Positions 25,051-33,720 of a DNA stretch of 64,000 bases are shown one piece after another. The notes under the pieces are model-generated. The model did not search any database. It was not told where the DNA came from and saw only the letters and a list, made by a program, of their open reading frames with translations. Numbering within the stretch: the stretch's first letter is position 1; every line of letters begins with the position of its first letter. Position numbers and translations under genes: made by a program. Source of the stretch: Vibrio sp. CDRSL-10 TSBA (GTDB taxonomy: Bacteria > Pseudomonadota > Gammaproteobacteria > Enterobacterales > Vibrionaceae); contig CP155566.1 in assembly GCA_039696685.1 (NCBI GenBank), positions 2,914,001 through 2,978,000 of the forward strand, in the 5' to 3' direction.

Positions 25051-26015
25051 GGTTTGGCTTCCTCATGGGCCTTAAAGGTCACAGACTGCGCAATACGCTT
25101 GGCAGTATCCGGCGGGATATCACCCACGACCGAAATTTCGTTGTTACCTTTTACAAAACTGTGCAGTGTGCGCCGGCCCTGACGAACCAATTGTCCCTTA
25201 AGAGAGAAGTTGTCACTGTCCGAGACGTACACCGAGAAGCTGAACAGACCATCTGAGAACATCTGGCTTTCCACGACCCGCTCGGTAATTGCCATGCGGT
25301 AACGGTTAAGCTCGAGAGGTTTAAACCCTTCCGGTGTCCAGCCGACTGACCAGAAAGTATCCTCAATGTTACCTTTCGGCAGCGAAAGCACCTCAGGTAA
25401 CTGCACCTTATTCAGACCGGACATCATGTCCACCAGTTGGTCGCTGATAGAATAAGAAATAGTGCGGTACTGTTCCAGTACTTCTCCGTCACGATCGACC
25501 AAATCGGCGCGCAGCGGCAGGTGGCTGTTTTCATCAACCCATAACACGTACGAATAACGCAGCCCGTCTTTCGGTACTACGCGCAGTACCTGACATGCCG
25601 TACCGGCTTCGCGCGCGCGGCCGACTTTGACAAAATCGTAATACTGGCTGATCTCAGCCACATCACTGTTGAGCATCGGAATGGTCGGCGCGACCATGTT
25701 ACCGGATTCAATGGTAAACGGTTCTACACCCGGCTCGACATAACTGACCTCATTACCACGCCGAATCACTTCACGCACCGGCCCGCTGAGGTAAACCAAA
25801 TGGGCCAGTTGCTGATCGTCTTTTTCCCGCGCATGGCGATACAGCAAAGGTTCAATGCTGTTTTTCTTAATCAGGATATAGGACAGCTCGTAATTGAGGT
25901 GCTGACTGGCTTCGTTCATCTGATGCAACAAAGCCTTTGCTGAAGAATCCTCAGCAAAGACTGGCGATGCACTCAAGCTGAACAGCGCCAGAGCACTGAT
26001 CAGAAGTTTTTTCAT
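25047..26015 (-). CDS. rseB: Sigma-E regulatory protein RseB
   Basis: Periplasmic protein of 322 residues that binds the RseA periplasmic tail and shields it from DegS until lipopolysaccharide or mislocalised porins signal damage. The signal peptide covers residues 1-21 (cut after SPVFA), followed by the LolA-like lipid-sensing N-domain and the C-terminal RseA-binding domain. The start codon overlaps the restored rseA stop (ATGA) and the end overlaps the rseC start, so the three are translationally coupled. Intact. Confidence 0.95.
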   Translation of the reverse strand: MKKLLISALALFSLSASPVFAEDSSAKALLHQMNEASQHLNYELSYILIKKNSIEPLLYRHAREKDDQQLAHLVYLSGPVREVIRRGNEVSYVEPGVEPFTIESGNMVAPTIPMLNSDVAEISQYYDFVKVGRAREAGTACQVLRVVPKDGLRYSYVLWVDENSHLPLRADLVDRDGEVLEQYRTISYSISDQLVDMMSGLNKVQLPEVLSLPKGNIEDTFWSVGWTPEGFKPLELNRYRMAITERVVESQMFSDGLFSFSVYVSDSDNFSLKGQLVRQGRRTLHSFVKGNNEISVVGDIPPDTAKRIAQSVTFKAHEEAKP

Positions 26016-26642
26016 TCAACTACCGGTTCAACTGAATCTGATTGAGAGCTCAGGCTCTCACTATTCAATCTTAATTGAAGTTCATAGTCTTGCAGCAAAG
26101 CATTCACACGACGGCGCTGTTTCCTGCACATTCGCTTCCGAACTGTGTCTTTCCATCGAGTCACGGGTCAGACTGACTGGTTCAGCACTGCCGGAAAACG
26201 GGATGGTCTGTAGTACAGGCAATTGCTGATCCTGCGCGCCTGCGCTGTCACTGCCGCCATATTGTTGAACACCAATGATTACCGCTAAAGAGACACAAGC
26301 CGCCACCGCGACCTGACCAAACTGGGACAACCAGCCCGGAAGCTGACGACGCGCCTGTTTCGGCTGCGGCTGTTCTTCGATCCGGACTTGGTCAAGCTGG
26401 GTAATATTGGAATGAGCAGCGTGATGCAGGGTGTGCGCAGGTTCGTTTTCCAACGCCAGGGCAACCCTTTCAGCGATATTCCACTCTGGTCGTTCAGGTG
26501 CCTCGCCACGCATTACATCACCAATCAGGTGGTAATTCTTCCACGTATCGAGACTGTCCTTGTCGCTGGCTAATTCCTGAATTAGCAGCTTATCGACCAG
26601 CTCTCCATCCATGAGCGCTGAAAGTTTTTCTTTGTCAGCCAT
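26012..26642 (-). CDS. rseA: Anti-sigma-E factor RseA (one frameshift)
   Basis: Single-span inner-membrane anti-sigma factor, about 209 residues after repair. The cytoplasmic N-domain (MADKEKLSALMDGE...) binds RpoE, a membrane span lies near residues 108-125, and the periplasmic tail is cut by DegS. I use the ATG at 26642 because GGTGAAAAG precedes it; 26654 lacks a ribosome site. The frame breaks at 26120-26122 (GAAAC for GAAC, minus strand). Restored, the tail reads NVQEQRRRVNALLQDYELQL and ends VEPVVE, overlapping rseB. The QRRRVNALLQDYE segment is the conserved RseB-binding region, so the repair is convincing. Confidence 0.94.
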
Positions 26643-26672
26643 TCTTTTCACCATTAAGTTTGCTGGTTTGCG

Positions 26673-27245
26673 CTATAAAAGAGAACGGATTCTCTTTTCT
26701 ACCGCTTCACGAGCACGGAAGATACGAGAACGCACCGTACCTACGGGGCAATCCATGACTTCTGCGATATCTTCGTAACTCAAGCCATCAAGCTCGCGTA
26801 ACGTCATCGCGGTTTTTAAATCTTCAGGTAACGCTTCTATCGCATGAAACACCGCCTGCTTTAACTCTTTGGACAGCGTAATGTTTTCTGGGTTCGATAT
26901 TTCTTTAAGCGCGTTACCGCTTTCGTAAAATTCAGCTTCTTCAGCATCAACATCGCTTGCCGGCGGGCGGCGGTTTTGCGCCACGATGTGATTTTTCGCG
27001 GTATTGACAGCAATACGGTACAGCCAGGTATAGAAGGCACTTTCGCCACGAAATGTGGGGATCGCCCGATACGCTTTAATAAACGCTTCCTGCGCTACGT
27101 CGGCTACATCACCTGAATTGCTCACATACCTGGAGATAAGATTGCATACTTTGTTCTGATATCTCAGCACCAGAAGGTTAAATGCCTGCTTATCGCCATT
27201 CTGAACTCGCTCAATCAACACTTGATCGGTCAGCTGCTCGTTCAT
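26673..27245 (-). CDS. rpoE: RNA polymerase sigma-E factor RpoE
   Basis: ECF sigma factor for envelope stress, 190 residues from the ATG at 27245 (MNEQLTDQVLIERV), with AGGAGT upstream; the longer frame from 27296 adds a non-family leader. Region 2 (RYQNKVCNLISRYV...VAQEAFIKAYR) recognises the -10 element, and region 4 (LPEDLKTAMTLRELDGLSYEDIA) the -35. First gene of rpoE-rseA-rseB-rseC. Intact. Confidence 0.97.
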   Translation of the reverse strand: MNEQLTDQVLIERVQNGDKQAFNLLVLRYQNKVCNLISRYVSNSGDVADVAQEAFIKAYRAIPTFRGESAFYTWLYRIAVNTAKNHIVAQNRRPPASDVDAEEAEFYESGNALKEISNPENITLSKELKQAVFHAIEALPEDLKTAMTLRELDGLSYEDIAEVMDCPVGTVRSRIFRAREAVEKRIRSLL

Positions 27246-27296
27246 TCGAGCGGTTACTCCTATTGTTATCTCCCCTACCTTCTCAGATATGGGCAC

Positions 27297-27688
27297 TAAT
27301 TATGCAGAATGCTGTCTTGACACCACTGCTTACATGAGCACTATTGTGACTCAATCGCGCAGGGAAAGTTCAACACCCGGTGAAAAATTTTACCTTTTTC
27401 CCGGTGCAATGTGATGTAATCTAAATTGTTGGGATTCTCCCCTGATATTGGGGACAGCAATCACAAAAGACAATAGTATTTATAAAGTATTGCTTTTGGC
27501 GCGATGATGATACCCTCATGACTCATGCGGGTATGTCAGGGTCAGCGCACATTATTTGATGCGCGCAGCGCTTATCCATTCTTGGTCACATGCGGCACAT
27601 GCACCTGACCAAGAATGAAAGGACAGACATAGTTAATTTTGCAGCAGAGCAGGACAGCTCTACTCTAGTTCGGGAATATAAACATTTT
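27297..27688. other. Intergenic region between divergent rpoE and nadB
   Basis: About 390 bases holding the control regions of two divergent units. Apart from the candidate sigma-E promoter, a GGGATTCTCCCC...TTGGGGA stretch near 27430-27455 can form an imperfect hairpin and the 27515-27580 part is rich in short palindromes (TGATGCGCGCAGCGC). I see no further gene. Confidence 0.5.
27345..27372 (-). promoter_or_regulatory. Candidate sigma-E promoter of rpoE
   Basis: On the minus strand, GAACTT (27366-27371) is followed by a 16-base spacer and TCACA (27345-27349). This resembles the sigma-E consensus GGAACTT-N16-TCTGA/TCAAA. It lies about 100 bases upstream of the rpoE ATG and fits the known autoregulation of rpoE in enterics and Vibrio. 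The -10 match is partial. Confidence 0.5.
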
Positions 27689-29303
27689 ATGAACGCCAAC
27701 CGAGAACATCAGTGTGATGTATTAGTTGTGGGCAGCGGAGCAGCAGGTTTGTCGTTAGCGCTGCGTGTCGCCAAACACTGTAAAGTCATCGTTTTGAGTA
27801 AAGGCCCGCGCAGTGAAGGGTCAACGTATTATGCTCAGGGCGGCATTGCCGCGGTTTTTGACGAATCGGACAGCATCGACTCACATGTCGAAGATACCTT
27901 GATTGCCGGTGCCGGAATTTGTGAACAAGACACAGTGCGTTTTATCGCTGAGCATGCCAAAGAGTGCGTGCAATGGCTGATTGACGGTGGTGTCCCGTTC
28001 GATAAAGAGGAAGACAGCAGCGATGATGAAGAAACCCCGTTATCACCTGACCCGCGAGGGCGGACACAGCCACCGCCGCATTCTGCATGCTGCTGATGCC
28101 ACAGGCATGGCGGTGCAAACATCCCTGCAAGATAACGTTCATAATCACCCTAACATTACTCTGTTCGAACGTTACAACGCTCTGGATTTGATCACCGAAG
28201 ACAAAGTCGGTGGTGACGAGAAAAAAGTGATTGGCGCTTATGTCTGGAACCGCAATGACGAACACGTTGAAGTGATTCGCTCTAAGTTTGTTGTCCTGGC
28301 CACCGGCGGCGCATCAAAAGTGTATCAGTACACTTCCAACCCGGATGTCTCTTCCGGTGACGGCATTGCGATCGCCTGGCGCGCCGGCTGTCGGGTAGCG
28401 AACCTGGAATTCAACCAGTTCCATCCGACCTGTCTGTACCATCCGGATGCACGTAACTTCCTGCTCACCGAAGCCCTGCGCGGCGAAGGTGCTTATCTGC
28501 GCCGTCCTGATGGCTCGCGCTTTATGCCGGACTTTGATGAGCGTGGCGAACTGGCACCGCGTGATGTCGTGGCCCGGGCCATCGACTACGAGATGAAACG
28601 TCTTGGCGCCGACTGCATGTATCTCGACATCAGCCATAAACCGGCCGATTTTATCGAAAAACATTTCCCGATGATTTACAGCCGTCTGATGGATCTCGGC
28701 ATCGATATGACCAAAGAACCGATTCCGATTGTACCGGCTGCGCACTACACCTGTGGCGGGGTCATGGTCAATCAGCAGGGCCAGACCGATCTCCGCCAGC
28801 TGTATGCGATTGGTGAAGTGAGCTATACCGGACTGCATGGTGCCAACCGTATGGCCTCAAACTCACTGCTTGAGTGCGTGGTCTACGCCTGGGCGGCAGC
28901 GAAAGATATCCTCAGTAAAGTGAAAGAGGCGACTTTAGCGCCGCAAGTGCCAAGCTGGGATGAAAGCCAGGTTACCTGTTCCGATGAGGAAGTGGTCATC
29001 CAGCATAACTGGCACGAGCTGCGCCTGTTTATGTGGGACTACATGGGGATCGTCCGCACCGACAAACGCCTCGAACGTGCCCTGCGCCGCATTCAGCTGC
29101 TGCAGCAGGAAACCCACGAGTATTACAGTAACTTCCGGGTATCCAATAACCTGCTCGAACTGCGTAACCTGCTCCAGGTCGCAGAGCTGATGGTACGCTG
29201 CGCGATGCAACGCAAAGAGAGCCGCGGCCTGCATTACACCCTGGACTATCCGGAACTGCAGCCTGACAGCGGTCCGACCATACTGACCCCGGACCAGCAA
29301 TAA
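27689..29303 (+). CDS. nadB: L-aspartate oxidase NadB (one frameshift)
   Basis: FAD enzyme that makes iminoaspartate for NAD synthesis; 537 residues after repair. The FAD loop [14 protein letters not shown] is near residues 15-28. The substrate-binding REGGHSHRR, the HPTCLYHP region and the C-terminal helical domain are typical of NadB rather than SdhA/FrdA. I start at the ATG at 27689 ([15 protein letters not shown]), as E. coli NadB starts at the same point relative to the FAD loop; earlier in-frame ATGs (27590) add about 33 extra residues. The frame breaks at 28032-28034 (GAAAC for GAAC), just before RYHLTREGG. Confidence 0.94.
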
Positions 29304-29314
29304 CCTCATCTTGG

Positions 29315-29342
29315 CAACGGGAGCGTCACAGCTCCCGTTTCA
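29315..29342. terminator. Terminator between convergent nadB and ygfX
   Basis: Stem AACGGGAGC / GCTCCCGTT with loop GTCACA and a short T tail; the stem reaches into the last codons of ygfX. Confidence 0.75.
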
Positions 29343-29739
29343 GTCTCACCAAGAGCTGACGATAGTCGCTGTCGCGACAGCTGTCACGCCACAACAGCCA
29401 GCGCCGTTGCGGCGTAACGATAACAACAAAAGCACACGCAAACTTCAGGCCTACCGAGCGAATAGGTTCATCGTTATCCTGCGTCCGCAAGCGGCCGGAA
29501 AAATCGATGTCCACCGCTCCGCTCAGGGTCGGCGTCAGCCAGCCACACAGCGCCACACGCAGCCATATCGCAATAATGACCAAACTAACAACAACAGGGA
29601 TGGCGGAGATAAGCAACGCCCATATCAGCATGTTAAGTTGTAACAGCGCAACGATGTGGGCGTAGAAAGAGGGAGAGAGGTAGAGCTTAACGGACTTTGC
29701 CGAGGTTATGAGCGACAATCTTGTCCACCATCGACGCAT
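29326..29739 (-). CDS. ygfX: YgfX (CptA-like) membrane protein
   Basis: Small inner-membrane protein of about 110-137 residues with two close hydrophobic helices (around LLQLNMLIWALLISAIPVVVS) and a cytoplasmic C-terminal part (RRWLLWRDSCRDSDYRQLLVRLKREL) typical of YgfX. The coding frame overlaps the 3' end of sdhE, so the start is unclear: an ATG at 29739 or a TTG at 29718 are possible. E. coli YgfX/CptA was proposed as a toxin affecting FtsZ and MreB with SdhE as partner, but SdhE has a well supported separate role in flavinylation. Intact apart from the start question. Confidence 0.75.
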   Translation of the reverse strand: MRRWWTRLSLITSAKSVKLYLSPSFYAHIVALLQLNMLIWALLISAIPVVVSLVIIAIWLRVALCGWLTPTLSGAVDIDFSGRLRTQDNDEPIRSVGLKFACAFVVIVTPQRRWLLWRDSCRDSDYRQLLVRLKREL

Positions 29740-29947
29740 GGCCGAGATTCTCAGAGCGTCCATGACCCATGACCCAGGTAAACAAGTCCGGATCATCACA
29801 CTCCAGCAGGGAAACAAAGTCTTGTTGTTCTGATTCAGTCAGAGAATCAAAACACTCTTCGAAGAATGGCATGATGACTACGTCAAGCTCCAGCATTCCG
29901 CGACGGCATGCCCATTTGATTCGCGCTTTTTCTTCCGGGGTGTACAT
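29687..29947 (-). CDS. sdhE: FAD assembly factor SdhE
   Basis: 86 residues, full length for the SdhE/YgfY/CptB family. The conserved RGMLELD motif (residues 16-22, the RGxxE surface that contacts the flavoprotein) is present, with a five-helix profile. It promotes covalent FAD attachment to SdhA and FrdA. It overlaps ygfX, as in E. coli, and is divergent from ygfZ, also as in E. coli. Intact. Confidence 0.93.
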   Translation of the reverse strand: MYTPEEKARIKWACRRGMLELDVVIMPFFEECFDSLTESEQQDFVSLLECDDPDLFTWVMGHGRSENLGHASMVDKIVAHNLGKVR

Positions 29948-30198
29948 CGGTTATCCTCACCTTATGATTATTTGCGCCAAGTCTATCAACAGACAAGGCG
30001 CCCAACTAGTAACTCAGTCACAGTCCCTGTTGATGCTGACAAAAAACTTGAACCAGATTACCATATTGTTAAAACCAACATCGTTGCAGCCGGGATTCCA
30101 TCCGGCCAACCTGCCTTAACATCAGGTCGTGGCTTTTAACGCGCTGCAATAACCGACAGAAGTATGAAGTGAAACGAGATTTCACCCAGGTGAAGGAT

Positions 30199-31170
30199 AT
30201 GAACTGGAAAAACACATTTGCTCCGCTGCGCGTCAAACCAACTGATGCTCTGCCAGACCTGATGCTGACCCATCTGGATAACTGGGGGGCGATTACTGCC
30301 GTTGGTGCGGATAAAAAAAGCTACCTGCAAGGTCAGGTGACCTGCGATGTGGTATCGCTGCAAACCCAACAATCTACCTTCGGCGCACATTGCGATGCCA
30401 AAGGCAAGGTGTGGTCGGTATTTCGTCTGTTCCATCACCATGATGGTTACGCGATGTTTCAACCTGTATCGGCCATTGAAGCGGAACTGCGCGAACTGAA
30501 AAAATACGCGATTTTCTCCAAGATCGAACTGACGCAAAGCCAGGACGTGGCTCTGGGCGTCATGGGCAACGGCGCTGACGCCTACATTAATACCCTGAGT
30601 GACAGCGAAGGTGACGTCCGTGCCATCGAAGGCGGAACGGCGGTTCGGGTCAGCGCCCTGCGCTGGTTACTGCTGCTGAGCGAAGATCACGCAGCACAAC
30701 TGGTCAGCCAAAGTGAAGCGGTCAAAACAGATGCAACCCTGTGGACCCGTTTTGATATCGAAGAAGCGATTCCGGTCATTGAACGCTCTGAGCAGAGCGA
30801 ACATATTCCGCAGGCAGTCAATGTGCAGGCATTAGGCGGCATCAGTTTCAGTAAAGGCTGCTATACCGGCCAGGAAACCGTTGCCCGGGCAAAATATCGT
30901 GGCATCAACAAACGGGCGATGTACATAGTGCGCGGTGATGTGAATGAGCCGCTGTCTACTGATGAAGCACAGCAGATGGAACGCTCGGTGGGTGACAACT
31001 GGCGCAGTGCCGGCCACCTGATGACGCATTACACCTTCTCGGATAACAGCGCCATCGGCCTGATTGTCCTGCCCAATAATCTTGAGGACGGTACTGAGTT
31101 ACGCCTGACCGCTCAACCGAATACGCGCTGGGTCATTGAAGCCCTGCCTTATTCTTTAGATGATGAATAA
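30199..31170 (+). CDS. ygfZ: tRNA-modifying protein YgfZ (folate-dependent)
   Basis: Aminomethyltransferase-fold protein that binds tetrahydrofolate and supports Fe-S enzymes such as MiaB. The family signature KGCYTGQE, with its conserved Cys, lies about 230 residues in. I prefer the ATG at 30199 ([10 protein letters not shown]), matching the usual family start, over 30169; the AAGG before 30199 is rather close to the ATG. Length about 323 residues. It is divergent from sdhE, as in E. coli, and its last codons overlap the next gene by about 11 bases. Intact. Confidence 0.92.
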   Translation: MNWKNTFAPLRVKPTDALPDLMLTHLDNWGAITAVGADKKSYLQGQVTCDVVSLQTQQSTFGAHCDAKGKVWSVFRLFHHHDGYAMFQPVSAIEAELRELKKYAIFSKIELTQSQDVALGVMGNGADAYINTLSDSEGDVRAIEGGTAVRVSALRWLLLLSEDHAAQLVSQSEAVKTDATLWTRFDIEEAIPVIERSEQSEHIPQAVNVQALGGISFSKGCYTGQETVARAKYRGINKRAMYIVRGDVNEPLSTDEAQQMERSVGDNWRSAGHLMTHYTFSDNSAIGLIVLPNNLEDGTELRLTAQPNTRWVIEALPYSLDDE

Positions 31171-31639
31171 CTCACAGCGCACCCCGCTCACTGAGTATCT
31201 CGACCAGCAGCAGGTGGCCTATCGCCTGCTGCCTCACCACAGCGAAGCTCAGACAATCGAAGATGCCGCGCATCAGCGTGGTATCACCCCTGCCCAAATG
31301 GTGAAATGCATCCTGCTGCGCGATATGAGTGATCGATTTGCCCTGGCCTGTACACCAGGCGATCGCAGCGTGGATCCGAAAAAGGTCCGGGCTCTGCTCA
31401 ACTGGCGCCGTATGACCTGTGTTGATCTCAGTCAGGTGGAAGCGATCACCGGTTACCGGATCGGAACCGTGACCCCGCTCTTGCTGCGCACCGCGATGCC
31501 GATCATTTTTGATCATGCCATCTGTGCGCACCACATGGTCACGATCAGCAGCGGATCGTTAATGGTCGGGATCGGCCTGGCACCCAACGATCTGATTCAA
31601 CTTTGCCAGCCACAGTTTGCACATATTCAACGTGATTAA
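31160..31639 (+). CDS. YbaK/ProX-family aminoacyl-tRNA deacylase-like protein
   Basis: 159 residues of the YbaK/EbsC/ProX editing-domain fold, related to the bacterial prolyl-tRNA synthetase insertion domain that hydrolyses mischarged tRNA. Features are MVKCILLRD (the conserved Lys of the active site), an [14 protein letters not shown] stretch, and a C-terminal [11 protein letters not shown]. Which mischarged tRNA it edits cannot be told from sequence. It begins at tandem ATGs (31160/31163) overlapping the ygfZ stop, so the pair is probably co-transcribed. Intact. Confidence 0.82.
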   Translation: MMNNSQRTPLTEYLDQQQVAYRLLPHHSEAQTIEDAAHQRGITPAQMVKCILLRDMSDRFALACTPGDRSVDPKKVRALLNWRRMTCVDLSQVEAITGYRIGTVTPLLLRTAMPIIFDHAICAHHMVTISSGSLMVGIGLAPNDLIQLCQPQFAHIQRD

Positions 31640-32202
31640 GTGATGCAAATCCGTGTAATGCATTACATGTGATCGTGATCCACCTCCAATTTAACATCAT
31701 TGAATCGTGAATTTTTATCCAACGTTAAAACATAAATAGTCATATGAAAGATTTTCGTTTACTCTCTCGACGTTGGTAAAGTTCAATCAGAGGTACGACT
31801 CGGTTGATATCCTTCTCCAACAAAAAAGTGAATCCACTGATTGTTTCAGGACATCCACTTTTTGTGTAATGCATCTGTGACTATTTGGCCCGCATCTGAC
31901 TGCGGGCTTTTTTTTATGCAAATAATGACATGTTTCTTACACCTTTTAATTCAGGACAACTATTCTTAAAAGTGTCACATTACTTTGGCTAAATAGCGGC
32001 GGTCTGACTGAAGAAACCGAATTAACTGCTATTTCGCTGGGTTAAAGTCACATAAAAATGGATACTCATCGGCAAATTTGCACGTAGCAGCACAAATATC
32101 CATGTAACTTGATATTCGCTGCAGGTATCCCCGGGCCATCACACTATTTCAACGGGTTTATTCGTATACTATGCAGCGCAGCAACAAAGAAAGGATCGAG
32201 AA
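31640..32202. other. 563-base gene-poor region with a strong terminator
   Basis: No convincing protein gene on either strand. A structured segment at 31818-31915 contains an imperfect hairpin (AAAAAGTGAATCC ... ATCCACTTTTT) followed by a strong rho-independent terminator. As the terminator lies 250 bases after the preceding stop, it may end a small RNA. The 32000-32200 part probably carries the promoter of the small gene at 32203. Confidence 0.5.
31888..31915 (+). terminator. Rho-independent terminator
   Basis: Perfect stem GCCCGCA / TGCGGGC with loop TCTGAC followed by eight T. It ends either the ygfZ-deacylase transcript or an unannotated small RNA. Confidence 0.88.
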
Positions 32203-32409
32203 ATGAGACTGTTTAAGCGCTATACACCAGGTATGATAGCTAAACATGTTAGTCGTCTTTTTAAAGGTCGAATCTATATCTACGGTGTAGGTAAGTTCGA
32301 ATTTGATAACGGTAAGCTTATCTTGCCGGAGCGTGCTGAGCCGCGCCACTACCAGACCGTGAAAGAGGTCAACCAGGAAATTATGCGCTTGCGCTGCGCC
32401 TATGCATAA
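32203..32409 (+). CDS. Small conserved Vibrio protein of unknown function
   Basis: 68 residues, highly basic N-terminus (MRLFKRYTPG) followed by a compact beta-rich middle (GRIYIYGVGKFEFDNGKLILPE) and a helical end. Codon use is normal and a ribosome site (AAGGA) sits 8-9 bases before the ATG. A strong terminator follows directly, so it is a single-gene unit. I recognise it as a protein recurring in Vibrionaceae but know of no function. No signal peptide, membrane span or Cys motif. Confidence 0.75.
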   Translation: MRLFKRYTPGMIAKHVSRLFKGRIYIYGVGKFEFDNGKLILPERAEPRHYQTVKEVNQEIMRLRCAYA

Positions 32410-32426
32410 CCTGAGCTCCCAGATCT

Positions 32427-32458
32427 AAAAAGGGTTGGCTTTTACGCCAACCCTTTTA
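32427..32458. terminator. Bidirectional terminator between the small gene and ubiI
   Basis: Twelve-bp stem AAAAGGGTTGGC / GCCAACCCTTTT with a six-base loop; the flanking A and T bases are part of the stem, so it works both ways. Confidence 0.9.
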
Positions 32459-32477
32459 ACTTTCCGGCTTATCCAGA

Positions 32478-33705
32478 CTAAACCATGCTTTTACGCGCGG
32501 CTTTGGCCAGTTGCGGCAGATCGCCTTTCAGTCCCAGCGCATGTTTCATAATTTCATCTTTCGCACCAGGCAACTGACCCGCCAGGCGCATGCCAATGCC
32601 ACGAATCAGTTTCTTGGCCGGATTATCACCGGCAAACAGATCTTTAAAACCCTGCATGGCTGCAATCATTTTTGCTGCCTCTGCTTTACGCCAGCGTTCA
32701 TAGCCGCGTAAGTTACGCTTGGTGCCAATATCCTGTCCCTGCTCCCAAAGTGTCATCACTTCCTGAGCCAGACTGGCGGCATCCAGCAGTCCGAGGTTGA
32801 CCCCCTGACCGGCCAGCGGATGAATGGTATGCGCAGCATCCCCGACCAGAGCAACCCGCTCAACGGCAAAATCACGCGCGTAACGCATTTTAAGCGGGAA
32901 GGCATAACGTTTCCCCAACCACTTCACACAAACCGAGTTTGACATCAAATTCCGTTGTCAGCGCCTTATTGAATGACGCGTCATCCATCGCGACCAGGCG
33001 CTCTGCGTGCGAGGTTTCGGTTGACCAGACAATGGAACTCATCAGCGGATGCCCCATCGGTAAAAATGCCAGCGGGCCCTGCGGAGTAAAAATCTGACGA
33101 GCCACGGACTGATGCGGCTCTGCGGTGCGCACATTCGCCACGACCGCACTGTGGCCATAGTCCCAGTGAGTAAGCGGAATATCGAGCTGTTTACGCACCC
33201 AGGAGTTCGCGCCGTCAGCGCCGACCACCAGCTTGGCCGTCAGAGCCTGACCATTACTCAGTGTCAGCCACGCTTCGCTTTCGCCAACCGCCAGATTCTG
33301 GCAGGTAGCCGGCATAAACAGAGAGACATTGGATTGCTGTTTGACCTGATCGAGCAGCGCCAGTTGAATCACACGGTTTTCGACAATATGGCCCAGATTT
33401 GGCTGAGTCAGATGGTTAGCGCTGAATTCAATCCGCGCAAAACTGTCCTGTTCCCACACTTCCATCGCATGATAAGGCGCCGCACGGCGACTCATGATGC
33501 CACGCCAGGCACCCAGATTACTGAGGATGATCTCACTGGAGCGGCTGAGCGCAGAAACGCGTACATCCGGCAGTTCATTCAACCCTTCGTGGGGAATTTT
33601 GCCTTCAATTACCGCGATTCGCAGGTCAGTATCTTTAAATGCCGCAGCCAGAGCCAGTCCGACCATACCGCCGCCAACAATCGCAATATCCACGCTTTGC
33701 ATCAT
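32478..33705 (-). CDS. ubiI: FAD-dependent ubiquinone 5-hydroxylase UbiI/VisC (one frameshift)
   Basis: Ubiquinone-biosynthesis C5-hydroxylase, 408 residues after repair. The FAD dinucleotide-binding GGGMVGLALAAAF is near residues 10-22 and the second FAD motif VALVGDAAHTIHPLAGQGVNLG is in the C-terminal half. The frame breaks at 32910-32912 (GAAAC for GAAC, minus strand) in VVGERYAFPLKM. It is 15 bases downstream of ubiH on the same strand, forming the ygfB-ubiH-ubiI operon conserved in gamma-proteobacteria (pepP, usually between ygfB and ubiH in E. coli, is absent here). Confidence 0.94.
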
Positions 33706-33720
33706 AATTTTTTATACCCT

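Noticed and set aside
29326..29947. YgfX/SdhE as a toxin-antitoxin system of special interest
   Set aside because: The pair is ordinary core genome in gamma-proteobacteria, and SdhE has a well supported role in flavinylation.
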